Translations under genes and position numbers: made by a program
Part shown: one piece after another, positions 12,101 to 21,646 of the stretch
How the letters are laid out: the number at the start of each line of letters is the position of its first letter
Numbering within the stretch: position 1 is the stretch's first letter
Source: Atriophallophorus winterbourni
Lineage: Eukaryota > Platyhelminthes > Trematoda > Plagiorchiida > Microphallidae
Assembly (NCBI GenBank): GCA_013407085.1
Contig: JACCGJ010005485.1
Location: forward strand, 1-64,000
Direction of reading: 5' to 3'
Length of the DNA stretch: 64,000 nt
The notes under the pieces: model-generated
What the model saw: only the letters and a program-made list of their open reading frames with translations
Databases searched by the model: none
What the model was told of the DNA's origin: nothing

Positions 12101-13082
12101 AAACCGGTAGCATGTACCGAATGCTTAACTGCCGTACAAACAGGAAAAAGTGAAACCCGAAAAGAAGGGAAGTATGGGGTTTAAATAACTACGGATTCTA
12201 TAGAAGAGTAAGCACAAACCAACTGGGATGAGGTGCCTACACCTCTCTGTCAAGGCTCGTTCACGCGTAGAGCAATATCAGCTAGACAGCTTGCTTGTGC
12301 TTTCACTGACACGCAACAGAACAAGCTTTTCTCGCCACTCCGCTTGAAAACATAAAAGGTTCAGCAAACACTCGAAGATGTTTAGTGCAAGACCGCCTCT
12401 AAACACGGTTTCGGGACATATTCTGAAGCGTAACTAACCACAGCAATATCTGATCATGGGGACCCCAATAAGAAAAACATGCTGTACTGACGTTGGAAAA
12501 GTTAGGAGTAAGGATTCTTAGCTGTCTATACCCATCACGAGATTTACGCCAATCAGTATGTGGCTTCCGACACAGAAGCTTTGTTGGCACACGGATGATA
12601 GTCAGGATAGTAGTACTCCAACCACTACCCGACGTTGGTTAGATTCACAATGAGGTTGTTTCTAACAAAATATTCATTTGCATGCTTTTTCGTTGTTTCT
12701 GTTCTATTTTATCGTCGCATATATGTGGTATTTTCTACTGAACTGACCAAGCTATGGACCTGAAAACTTGTCTTGGATAGGCGGGGATGTATCATAAAAA
12801 AGCATCTGTGTGCGATAGATTAACGATTATATAATCTCTTTTACATTGTGCGCCAAACAGTTTAAAATGAATTGACGAAGCTTCTGTGTCCGGAGCAGAA
12901 CACTGTGCAAAAACGGCTTTAACCGATCACAAACTTCATTACAGTAATACTTAGCACATTTATTTTCCGCATATAGAAACACCGTATTGATAGAACGCAC
13001 ACACGAATAAAAGCGTTGCGTTTGTTCAACGCCACCCCTTGAGTCACATTTAAATGTACTGAGCGCATAAACCGACAAAAAT

Positions 13083-13118
<36 letters not shown>

Positions 13119-16100
13119 ATGAAATGGTGTAACATGTAACAATTACGGTTTTGTGAGTATTATGGCCTAGAGAAGCTGCAACTGTTTGTCAGCCTCTATA
13201 TGTGATCATGCCCAACGGCCAGGTAAGCCTATACAAATAATTTGGTTCTGTTTGGGGTCCATTTTTCTGGTTAGAGTATGCGCGATCCAACATCAAAGTG
13301 ATGAGCTTCTTGTGCAGAATCGCAAGCCTGGATCCAATCAAAGTGCTGCACAATTAGAACATGAGCTTGGGCTAACATACGGTCAAGATGTCCAAGGCTA
13401 AACAGACATAAGAAAAGGTTAATAGAAGACAGACTCCAGTGTGTTTCCATGTGGGATTTAGTACCGTTGGCAATTCAATTTGGCATGGTGTAACGCGCAT
13501 GATACAGAAGCAGTTGACAATTGCATATTAGTCCCTTACAGAGAACTGCAACAGAATGGTGTCCAGTAGTGGTTTTTTGTAGACATTTTGGAGTATTCTA
13601 TGTTGCCAATTGGGAAGTTGATACTATGCGTGGCAGCAAAACCTGTAAGTTTATATCGCCATACTCGTTGACAAGATTTGACTTGATTTTTAGGCAAATC
13701 ATCCCAGTTTTCTGTACATTACTTTTCTATCTACTCAGAAACTTTTAAATTCCCGCTCTCAATTAATTCGGCGGGTTTTTGTGTGTCGTATATCAGTAAA
13801 GCAGTCGGTGAAATAAAACAACCAATGGCCAGACACAGTGCCGTAAAATCATAAACTGTACAAAGAGTTTATTTGAATCTATTCACATGCAAAACTGAAA
13901 TTTGCTGGGTGATTCCAGCGTGTTCCCGGTATTATATCAGTACCGCTAACTAAACAATTCAGCATGATTTCACCTTCGAGATTGCGTATCCATGATAGAG
14001 GCAAACAACATCGCGTTTAAAGAACTACCAAATTCGACCCCACGCAAATAATTAACTATTTCCAATGAACATATATTTGATTTGAACAGCTTGGTTTTCG
14101 AGCAGTTCCAGGATTCAAGACCCGAAACTTTGGAAAAAGTGGGGAGTACTAAGTAACCAGCATTCAAACCAAACTGAAGCAACCTGTCCAGATCTAGGCT
14201 ACCTGACCACGTGCAGTCAATGACTGTGCAAAACGTTGCCTGGATCAGGCGTACGATTTCATACATACATACATACATACCTGAAGTAACCCAGCCAGTT
14301 GATGAGACGCCAAGCGGTTGAGTTGGTCTACGCCGATGGCCACGTTTGGATTGCTGGCTCCAAGTCGCGCGGCACAAATGGAGTGCAACAAATCGTTGTG
14401 GTGCATCAAGAACGCGTCCAAATGCCCGGATGTGTTGGACGACAAAAGGCAACCCAGAGTGAGGATCGCATTATAAGCCTGCACGGATACTTCACCACGG
14501 CGATAAGGCCAAACAAGTTGTGAGAGGACCGGCACTTTTGGTAGAATGTCAGGAACGGATCTGAAATGGAGCGGAGCGCTAACTAAGAACGACACACGAT
14601 AGTGGACAGCATTTTGAAGGAATGCTAAGCTTCTGAATTGATAATCAACGAGAACAAGATACATTCTTGGATGTGGAGCTAAATTGTCACTCTTGAAGAC
14701 TGACTGGCTGATCACACCACATTACTTCGTCGAGTTCATTTAAAAGAACACACAAAAAGGTCGCTGGATATGAAGAGCAATAGCAGAGTATCCTTAATCT
14801 TATATCGCTTAAAATCTCGTGAATAGAGAACTGCAAGCTGAGCTAGTACATCAGTTCACATTTCCTTGTTCAATCGTTGCGTATAACCCGTCGCTGTACA
14901 CTGATATCGATAGGTCAATTGGCAGAACAGCTGACATCGTATATCGTTAGAATTGTCGTGTCTGGAGCAACCGCAAGTTGACTATGAAGACGAAAATGAT
15001 GGTATACAGCCTGTGTCTCCTAAATGCCTTACTACACGTCAGTGAAACCTGGAGCATCGAACGGAAGCTGACTGCTTTCCATTTAAGGAGCATTCTTTGC
15101 GTTTTGAGCATATCGTGGATGGAAAACGTATGAAATGCTGAAAAGCTTTTTAAATTTGGTCTACAGAGCGTGTTCATCCTACTACAATAGACTGGGCAAC
15201 CTGAAAGTATTTAGCCTACGTGTAGTTTATGACTGTGCGGCACTTTGGCTGGTTAAGGCCCGTGCGTTAATACATACATACATACATACATACATACATA
15301 CATACATACATACATACATACATACGACGCTGGCTAGGTCGTGTGTACAGAATGAGAAATTGTCGTAATCCAAAAGATCTCTCATGACTTGAAATCAGGA
15401 AATCTATCGGTTGACAGACAGCACTTGCGATACAAAGTCGTTTGCAAACGAGATATGTAAGCTTTTGGTAACGTTTCGCTTCTGAACACAGAAGCTTCGC
15501 CAAACCAAGGGTGTCGGTACGAACAGTGTTCAGGTTTAAATGGCATTTTTGACCAATCCTGAGTTCTTTAACATAGACAGCAGAGATAAACTCAATAGAT
15601 CACACTCCATAAATGCTGTGTTAATCCCTAAATTGCTTATTTAGTGTGCAGGTGCGAACAGCGTCCGCTGACACACTGCTTACGTAATCCATGTGCACAT
15701 TAGGTGTTATGCACGTTAATCCTTATCCGCTACAGAACCGAACGTCAGATTGTTAAGATATCCACCCCATGGATTTTGGACTCCCAAGCGGTCTCGAATA
15801 TTTTCAAATACCTTGCTGAGATATGTATGCTCATTGATATTGACCCTACGATTTCGAAAGAACTTGCTCTTGATAACTTACTTCGAAGGCAATGCGTAAA
15901 GCGTCATGCCCAAGTTGATGAGGAGCAGATACTGCTTTCGGCTGCGGATCATAGATCATGCAACAGGCGCCGATCGACCTAGTACTGCCTATAGCTGTGA
16001 GCGATGCTGGATAGATTTTTCCTTCTGAATCGGACTGTTTATTAATCTGAAACGCTGTAGAGCATCAAACCTACATGTGTTTGCGATGTACATCCATAGC

Positions 16101-19094
16101 CGCCATCGGACATCGGAGGTCATCAAAAATAAAGCAACAACAATACCGAATATATGGCACTAACGATACGTACAGCAATAGTTTTGTCCCAACGCCCGAA
16201 CCGGTTCCGCCAGCCAAACTCATGGTTGCCAGCACACCATCCAACGCATCGCATCGTTCCAATTGACGACGTAACTTGCCCTCTAACTTGCACTCGATTC
16301 GCTGTCCATGTGTGAAGAAACCAAAGGCCCAATTGTTGCCTGTCAAACCAGAAGAGGTAACGATGAATCACAAGGTTTGTATGATCCGAAGCGGATTTAT
16401 AGACACATTGAACACAATGAGACTTTAAGCTTCAACTTAAACTGCTATTTGGTTTTAAAGGGTTGTCCGACTCTGATGTATGTCTAGCCTATACGGGAAA
16501 GACTGTGTAAATGGACTCTCATGGGAAATGTCTAACATCTTAGAACTCTCTGTTCCAACTAACATTACAGATTTTTCATATATCTGCCTGGGACCGATTA
16601 AACTAAACTCATATTAGCCTACATGCAACTTATCAAATAACAGAACTTTCTTTTACACACGTACACACATCGCGGACGACAGTTGTTGGCGAATATTGTG
16701 ATTCACAATGATTAGGATTAAAAAATACTTGTATTCAAGGTTAATGAAAACATATTAAAGGATATCAAACAACAAATTTATCGACAAAATTGACGCTTGA
16801 CTAGCTGTTAAGGTGCGATGCAAAGATCAGAGCAATCTCGATTAGTACATAATCGACGTTTGCTAGGAGTTGCACAGGACTATATAGATCCTAGAATGCT
16901 TCGGCGTGCGCATCTCGCTACCGGCAGTGAGTTGTATGCGAGAATAGAAAAGGCTGACCACATGTTTGGCCTGAAAACGTTTGTAAACATATTATAAGGC
17001 TACTCACATAAAACTCGCGATCTCGGGCGAGTTATGGGCATCGTTTACAGATCATGTAGCCCACGTATTAACACTGTCGAGAGACCAGACTGAGCAATTC
17101 GATAACATTCACAGTAAATTGCATCAGCATTCGTGGCAATGCGAATGACAAAACAGTGTTGACGGTAAATGGAACGACAGTATATGAAATATCATACTGA
17201 ATTCAATTTAGCTCAGAGGTTTACGCAACCGTACCAAACATCATGGCAGTTCACGTCTGAGTTGACCTTAATGCCAGTTCGACTGATTCTAAAAAGCGAA
17301 CATGTCAATTTTTCGATAACAGAGAAAGGTCGTTATTGAAAACAGTTCGCAGCGAATTTTTTCTAGCGCCAATTACAGTTGCGCAAAACTTATGCTTTGC
17401 AGCATAAAATCACAAGCCAAATAATAAAACTGTACGTGAGGTAAAAAATAGACACAATCATGAGGCATAAAAGATTATAAGAAAGTTGTAAGTGCGGTGA
17501 GAGAACAAAAAATTCCCGGAGCAGTACAAAATACTGCACTATTGCATATCCGTACAAGGTATGTCCTGTGGGTACAATGTGGTGACAAGTATACAAATGA
17601 AAAGTGCCTATCAATAGCTTCTAATTGATTACAGAAATTATTGTTCAGGCAGATGGACCTCGTTAGCACGGGATGGAATTTCATCTAATGGAAGGAAAAT
17701 CCTGATTTTAAACCTCCGCTACCTTGCGGGATATCCGATCAAGGGAAAAGCTTCGGGAGAAAACCCTGAGGAAAATTCTGAAGCAGTCCCGTAGACGGTT
17801 AGTTGGTGCACACCAATTCTTTCGGGCAACTCCCTGCTGCCTTGCAGGTCGCACTTGGTTGTGCAAAGGCTAGAGAAGCTGACTCGAGCAAACGCCGAGT
17901 CGTGTTGAGGACGCACCTTTGTACCCAATTTAGCAAGACTCTTCATTGAAGCCGATATATCCTATACAAGGAGATAGTGGCATAAAAGTAAAGTGATGCA
18001 AAGAGATTAAGCATAGTCGGCGCGTAAAAAATGTGCGAATCGGCCATTTTGGTCCAACATTCGAAATGCTTCGTTATATCAAAAGGGAACTCGCAGAGAA
18101 ATCGGTCAAAAGTGACAAAATGTGGGAATGAAACAAGCATTCAGGTGTCTGTATGAGCTTACACCAGACATTTGCGTTTGTCATGAACGCATTAAAGGTT
18201 TGACCAATTGACCTTTTATCGTGTGGTGCGCTTTAGGAGTGAATGTGGTTAACGTAGGATCGGTTATCAACTGAATGTAGGTCAACATCGGTTTGACCGA
18301 CTTTATCACATCATTCGCGTTGACCGATTGACAATTTTCGTTGCTACAATCCAACAATGTTTGCCTCTGTATGTATGTTTGTATGAAGGCACAAGCCTGA
18401 TCCAGGCAAAGTGCCGCACAGTCAGAGACTGTGGTTGCAAGAAAATTGATTTAACTAATTTCTTTCCATACCTTATAAATCGCTAATACTTCACTGAATG
18501 AACACGCTGTTTGACTTTAGACAAAATGCGATTATCACCGAATATTAATGTCTTGATGTCAGTAAAAGTCAACATAAAAATGACATATTTGTGGCAAATA
18601 AATAGAATAATATCGAAATTCTAAAAGCAGTATAAAAATTACAGACTTTCATATCTATTTACAATTGTGAATCGGATTCAAGATAACAAAAAAATCAAAA
18701 TAGATGTACAAAACATCATACCCACATTTTAGGAAAAATAATGGAAAAGTGGCATACCGGATCCACATTTCGCAGTGTAGGAACTTCCCTTCGCATACTT
18801 CCAACCAGCACGGCGACGGCAAGCCCTGCGAAGACGGTTAATCGCTTTCTCTTCCATATCGACTTGCACGCATCTCGCTTCAAATGAACCATCTTAATTT
18901 TTAAATAGATCAATCGCGCACGGCTTACCTGAACACTCATGGAAAAATGTGGATAAAGAATCGTTTACGTAGGCTAATTCAAGTGGAGAGCATATAGTAG
19001 ATTGCTGATTTAGACAATCGTCGTAGACGGTGTTGAATAGTTCAGCACCTAGCTGATTACCACATTGGCCGATTTGAAGTGAGACGATTGACAT
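5684..19094 (-). CDS. TUBD1: Delta-tubulin (six exons, 480 residues)
   Basis: The coding parts are 19094..18929, 18892..18758, 16339..16174, 14560..14281, 11716..11509 and 6171..5684. They total 1443 nt, a multiple of three, with splice phases 1, 1, 2, 0, 1 that match on both sides of every GT-AG intron. The product begins MSIVSLQIGQCGNQLG, carries the tubulin GTP-binding signature GGTGSG at residues 144-149 and WPYRRGEV near 176-183, and ends with the delta-type AWDMFASKAYLHQY region. The vertebrate protein is about 453 residues, so this is full length with a modest insertion near the C-terminus. In the family, delta-tubulin acts at centrioles and basal bodies, where it is needed to make or keep triplet microtubules; in a fluke, flame cells and sperm are plausible sites. 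Initiation at 19094 matches the family N-terminus. The reading frame is intact, so the gene is probably functional. Confidence 0.93.
7052..7215 (-). repeat. Dispersed repeat family F with (ATG)n tail, copy 1
   Basis: On the plus strand it reads CATCATCATCATCAAAGACA, then TACCGAATGCTTAACTGCC and TCTATAGAAGAGTAAGCACA. The same order recurs at 12066-12222. Read on the minus strand it ends in an (ATG)n tail, as expected of a LINE or SINE 3' end. Confidence 0.55.
7768..8608. mobile_element. Foldback-type element with about 75-bp inverted ends (family A)
   Basis: The left end reads GAGTGCAATCGGTTAGAG, then AGTTTTTGGGTAAC and TTCTGACACAGAAGCTTCGT. The same sequence lies inverted at 8530-8608. The two ends match closely over roughly 75 bp, starting at GCAAA. 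No transposase is present. The interior holds a fragment related to LINE 5' leaders (7950-8370). A non-autonomous DNA transposon or two opposed insertions of one short repeat would both give this pattern. No clear target-site duplication was found. Confidence 0.55.
7950..8370 (+). repeat. Repeat D+C: LINE 5'-leader-related sequence
   Basis: D (7950-8190) recurs inverted at 17700-17945. C (8190-8370) contains CCCTCCCAGGCTAACGAGCT and TAGAAGCAGTTCCGCC, which recur in the 5' leader of the intact RTE (52770-53028) and of RTE-X copy B (61436-61708). The 136-codon ORF here is a by-product of GC-rich repeat sequence. Confidence 0.6.
9328..9550 (+). repeat. Repeat family B, copy 2 (with a partial second copy)
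   Basis: ACAACCTGACAGTATTTGAG and ACTTTGACTGGAT match the family B core. A further partial copy (AGCCCACGTAGAGTCTATG) lies at 9487-9550. Confidence 0.5.
9667..10812. mobile_element. Candidate element with about 45-bp inverted ends
   Basis: The left end has CACTTAATCGCCAGACACTT then CATCCCCAG. The right end, inverted, has CACTTAATCTTCAGACACTT then AATCCCCAG, with similarity continuing outward (TTTAA.CGGT). The interior is about 1.0 kb with no transposase. It contains a TATA-like CTCTATATAAAC at about 10177 and a 74-codon ORF (10309-10533) of unknown meaning. Superfamily and target-site duplication were not determined. Confidence 0.4.
11509..11716 (-). CDS. TUBD1: Delta-tubulin exon 5
   Basis: Residues 250-318 plus one base. 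The frame beginning PVHSSSGAVLRRRLSSLL and containing LARHGRQMLLT aligns with the family's RRNPLGDLMEHL...LKHLRQML segment. The acceptor is CTTTCGCAG and the donor GTAAGT. The longest ORFs here, on either strand, are in other frames. Confidence 0.87.
12010..12950. repeat. Family A inverted ends, second decayed pair
   Basis: ATCGGTTAGAGTAGTTTT and TTTCGTTTCTGACACA (plus) at 12020-12066 face an inverted copy with GACGAAGCTTCTGTGTCC at 12870-12890. A further direct fragment (GACACAGAAGCTTTGTTGGC) lies near 12571. The pair is less alike than that at 7768-8608. Confidence 0.4.
12066..12222 (-). repeat. Dispersed repeat family F, copy 2
   Basis: Matches 7052-7215, including TACCGAATGCTTAACTGCC and the terminal CAT/ATG repeat. 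Confidence 0.55.
13084..13115. repeat. (TA)n microsatellite
   Basis: About 16 TA units. Confidence 0.95.
13290..13400 (-). repeat. Repeat family B, copy 3
   Basis: On the minus strand it shows GTTAGCCCAAGCTCATG, GTGCAGCACTTTGATTGGAT and CCAGGCTTGCGATTC, a diverged family B core. Confidence 0.5.
14192..14283 (+). repeat. Repeat family B, copy 4, abutting exon 4
   Basis: CTACCTGACCACGTGCAGTC, then GCCTGGATCAGGCGTACGAT, then five CATA(C) units that reach 14280. They directly touch the last base of delta-tubulin exon 4 (14281), so on the minus strand the tail reads GTATGTATGTATG and serves as the 5' splice site. Confidence 0.65.
14281..14560 (-). CDS. TUBD1: Delta-tubulin exon 4
   Basis: Residues 156-249. 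It contains SVPDILPKVPVLSQLVWPY, GEVSVQAYNAILTL and LNRLASHQLAGLLQ. The spacing from GVG (exon 3) to WPY equals that of vertebrate delta-tubulin when this acceptor (CATTTCAG) is used, which supports the junction. The donor GTATGTATG lies in the tail of a family B repeat. Confidence 0.92.
15183..15325 (+). repeat. Repeat family B, copy 5, with long (CATA)n tail
   Basis: GACTGGGCAACCTGAAAGTA core, GCGGCACTTTGGCTGG, then about 14 CATA units (15270-15325). It sits inside the RTE-X remnant. Confidence 0.75.
15460..15817 (+). mobile_element. 358-bp family A-like insertion with 10-bp target-site duplication
   Basis: It begins AGCTTTTGGTAACGTTTCGC, then ACACAGAAGCTTCGCC (family A), and later has CGTTAATCCTTATCCGCT, also seen at 58195 and 63795. 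It is flanked by GAGATATGTA at 15450-15459 and 15818-15827. No coding capacity. A short retroposon or MITE is plausible. Confidence 0.65.
16174..16339 (-). CDS. TUBD1: Delta-tubulin exon 3
   Basis: Completes residue 101 and runs to two bases of residue 156. It holds NNWAFGFFTHG and MSLAGGTGSGVG, the phosphate-binding T4 loop. The acceptor is TTTGACAG and the donor GTACGT. Confidence 0.92.
17700..17945 (-). repeat. Repeat D, inverted copy
   Basis: AAACCTCCGCTACCTTGCGG, then GAAAACCCTGAGGAAAA, CTCCCTGCTGCCTTGCAGGT and CACTTGGTTGTGCAAAGGCT are the reverse complement of 7950-8200. Confidence 0.7.
18365..18432 (-). repeat. Repeat family B, copy 6
   Basis: CACAAGCCTGATCCAGGCAA and GTGCCGCACAGTCAGAGACT are the reverse complement of the family B core. 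The left edge is GTATGTATGTTTG. Confidence 0.7.
18758..18892 (-). CDS. TUBD1: Delta-tubulin exon 2
   Basis: Residues 56-100 plus one base. It contains VQVDMEEKAINRL and GWKYAKGSSYTAKCGS, which align with the family's VDMEPKVIN...WKY region. The acceptor is TTAAG and the donor GTATGCC. Confidence 0.9.
18893..18928 (-). other. Delta-tubulin intron 1 (36 nt)
   Basis: It opens GTAAG and ends TTAAG. Removing it joins D56 in phase 1 and restores the family alignment. Read through, the frame hits a stop within the intron. Confidence 0.85.
18929..19094 (-). CDS. TUBD1: Delta-tubulin exon 1
   Basis: Residues 1-55 plus one base. Starts MSIVSLQIGQCGNQLG, the conserved tubulin N-terminal nucleotide-binding loop. 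The donor is CAG|GTAAG at 18928. Confidence 0.9.
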
Positions 19095-21206
19095 GCGGCA
19101 TAAATAAGGAAATAATGCTGAAAATAGTTTTAAAAACATGAAGACAAGGGGATCGAGCCAAGTACGAGTTTTGATTGCAGAGAAATAAAGCATATTATAA
19201 AAAGTCCATTATAGTGGTCAATTAATCATGACATACATTAGAACGGAGTTGAGGTACTGCCTGGGCATAGGCACCGCTTTCCTAATGAGTATCATAAATA
19301 ACTATCTCCTGTATAAACGTTTAGTGCAACCCTTTGTGTATTTTTGGACTGCACATTGTGAGTTGATACATCTCTACTGGAAACTACGGCCACAGTTGAA
19401 AGCTACACGTTCTAATCCGAGTAGCTTACAGTGACTGGATGAAAAACGAATTTACATACGCATACATTACATACACTCATACATTAATATACTCTGTTAC
19501 ATTGTACTGGAATAAAAAATGCAAAGCAGGCTGGTTGGAAAATAATGCGCCAAATTATTGAGCTATATTACAGAATAAAGAGCATTTAAAACCTAGCACG
19601 TATTTTATACAATTCCATTTTTTATTTCGTGCTTTACATGTGCTAAATGTGACCACCACCAGTGGCACAGACTACATCAAGCCGATATGTAATCTTTTTG
19701 CCAAAGGCACTTTATAATTACAATGTCCACTTTGTTCATTCGAACTGTTATTTGATTTTTCATATTATTGACAATAACCGGCAACAGTGAAACAGTAGAA
19801 TATGCTTCGAGAGGTAACATTGCAAGCAGCAACGTCGGAACAACTGGTTGACCAAGTCAAGAGTGCAAGATTTTTAGCATCTCTTATAGCCCAGCTGAGA
19901 CTCCTTTGCATTCACATAAGATGATGCTCCAAAACTGGCTGTTGGCTTTACTGCAAGCAGACTCAAATGACTTTATTTTCCCAAAAGATGAGGGCTAACT
20001 GCATTATGGTATGAAAGCACAAGCCTGATCCAGGCAAAGTACCGCACAGTCAGAGACTGTATTAACATATCAGCGTTCGAACTATTAGAATGAAAACGTG
20101 TAAGAGCTGTGTGTTGGTAGAAGAAATGCTAAAGATCTTTCAGTGTATAGACTGCTCGACCTCACTGCGAAATTTTAGTTGTGGTGAATGATAAAGACGA
20201 ATTTCTGTTTCAGTTGCCAGTAAATATTAACCTTCAAGTAAGACGTCATAAAATGAAGTTAAAGAAAGATTTTGGACAGAGCTCTTTCATGACACTTTTC
20301 TCTGAATAGTTGACCGCTCATAGACGATTTTTGCTTTGATTTATATTCTCCAAACGAAAACAAAGAATATAAAAACTCGAAAAATATAAATAAAAATTCA
20401 TTTTAATTTGGCTGCTGTTTGAAGGTTTATTAGAGCTAATATTACTGCTTCCTATATCGCAGACATGATAAGTTTCATAGCATTTCAGCCCGTTAAATCT
20501 GAAATTTTCGAACTCCATGCAAATTAGAAATAAATCCGTCCACCAAACATGTAGAAAGCAAATTCTGAATAAGACAAATAAAAAAGTATACTACATAAAT
20601 GCACCTCAACTGAAAAAATATTCACATCTGATCTTATTACACGTAACAAACAGTTCTGAATTAAGCAAACTGCTGAGCACATGGAGCGACACAAGATAGA
20701 AAAAACAGGGTAACAAGACAGATTGCATAATTCAACATGTTTCAACGCAAGTCACATACACTAAAGAAATCAACGGAACAAAAGAAACATCAGCGGTGGT
20801 GTAAACCCTTGAGGAGCATTCGACGGGAAAACATTTGTAAGCTGGATTGGTCAATTATAGACCTGCGCTAAATTAACTACGTGTGAATACATAGCTAGTA
20901 CTATGTTGCCGTGAATAAAAACATTTTATTATCACAAAATTGTAATAAGTCAATATTAACTATTCACTTAGCTCCAAATAATACTTACATAACTCGAAGA
21001 CGATTAGTTTGAAAATTTATTGTGAGCGGGAAAGTATTTGTTACATCGACCTAAATAAAATCATGAGTTTAAAGTTCAAGTTCATGCGTAATTATCACAA
21101 AGAAGATGAGGCACTCAAAATCGATCTGACAGTATTTATCTCAGCATGAGATACTTAGGAAGATTATTATCCATGTATTCCTTTTTCATAAATTCAAATA
21201 TCTATT
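19095..21206. other. Upstream flank of delta-tubulin, unassigned
   Basis: AT-rich, with many short ORFs and no recognisable domain. A family B copy lies at 20010-20062 (minus). The delta-tubulin promoter must lie near 19100-19600, but no core element could be identified. Confidence 0.4.
20010..20062 (-). repeat. Repeat family B, copy 7
   Basis: GTATGAAAGCACAAGCCTGA and ACCGCACAGTCAGAGACTGT match the reverse complement of the family core. Confidence 0.65.
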
Positions 21207-21646
21207 TTTTTTCAGTTCAGATTGCACAGGACAGTATGTGGCTGACAAGCCACTCGAGCGTCCAGAATTTCTTTTGGTGGAAAGCTGCGGAGAAGCGCCC
21301 ACCACTGCCAAAGAGTCAATCCTCTTTCTCCGTGTGGAACCTCTGATGGTCGTAGGGCAAGGAGAATGTAGTTTGAGGAGCACCGCGCTATAATCGATGC
21401 ACTGCCAAAAGGTAATTTTCTTTCTTCTCTGTTTGCAATCTCAGATGATCGCGGTGCCGGGCGATGTAGTAGTAGGATAGTAGTAAGACAGCAACGCGCA
21501 ATAATCGATGCTGGAAAAAAGAGAAGGCAGTTTCTCCTCACCAGCCCTGGTGTGAGGTCAGCTGATGGAGAATCAAGAATAGGAAGATGCTCTAAAATTG
21601 CTACAGTGAATAACGAGCAGAATGGAGGATAACCTAAGCATGGTAA

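Larger units (their letters stand above)
11717..14280 (-). other. Delta-tubulin intron 4 (2.6 kb)
   Basis: It carries family A ends at about 12010-12066 (plus) and 12862-12950 (minus), family F at 12066-12222, a TA microsatellite, and family B copies at 13290-13400 (minus) and 14192-14280. The 13410-14190 part has no recognisable gene. Confidence 0.7.
14880..16025 (+). pseudogene. RTE-X LINE C-terminal remnant, interrupted twice
   Basis: Three collinear pieces match the C-terminus of RTE-X copy A: 14880-15182 (thumb region, decayed), 15326-15459 (decayed RRRWLGRVYRM region up to KRDM), and 15818-16025 (IDIDPTISKELALDNLLRRQ, then a decayed finger). The family B repeat (15183-15325) and a family A-like element (15460-15817) separate them. 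Frameshifts and stops are present throughout. Confidence 0.75.
14561..16173 (-). other. Delta-tubulin intron 3 (1.6 kb)
   Basis: Nearly filled by a plus-strand RTE-X remnant (about 14880-16025) with two secondary insertions. 14561-14879 has no recognisable feature. Confidence 0.75.
16340..18757 (-). other. Delta-tubulin intron 2 (2.4 kb)
   Basis: It contains repeat D (17700-17945, minus) and a family B copy (18365-18432, minus). 16340-17699 and 17946-18364 have no recognisable gene. Confidence 0.75.

Noticed and set aside
14266..15325. CRISPR-like array
   Set aside because: The regular 4-bp repeats are simple CATA microsatellites without spacers, in a eukaryotic genome.
15267..15503. ORF with MYVC repeats
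   Set aside because: Translation of the CATA microsatellite.
16123..16371. Overlapping ORFs over delta-tubulin exon 3
   Set aside because: Different frame from the clear tubulin frame; no domain.
18894..19193. Upstream ATG at 19193 as delta-tubulin start
   Set aside because: The extra 33 residues have no family counterpart, and all tubulins start at the MxIV..Q.GQCGNQ position, here 19094.
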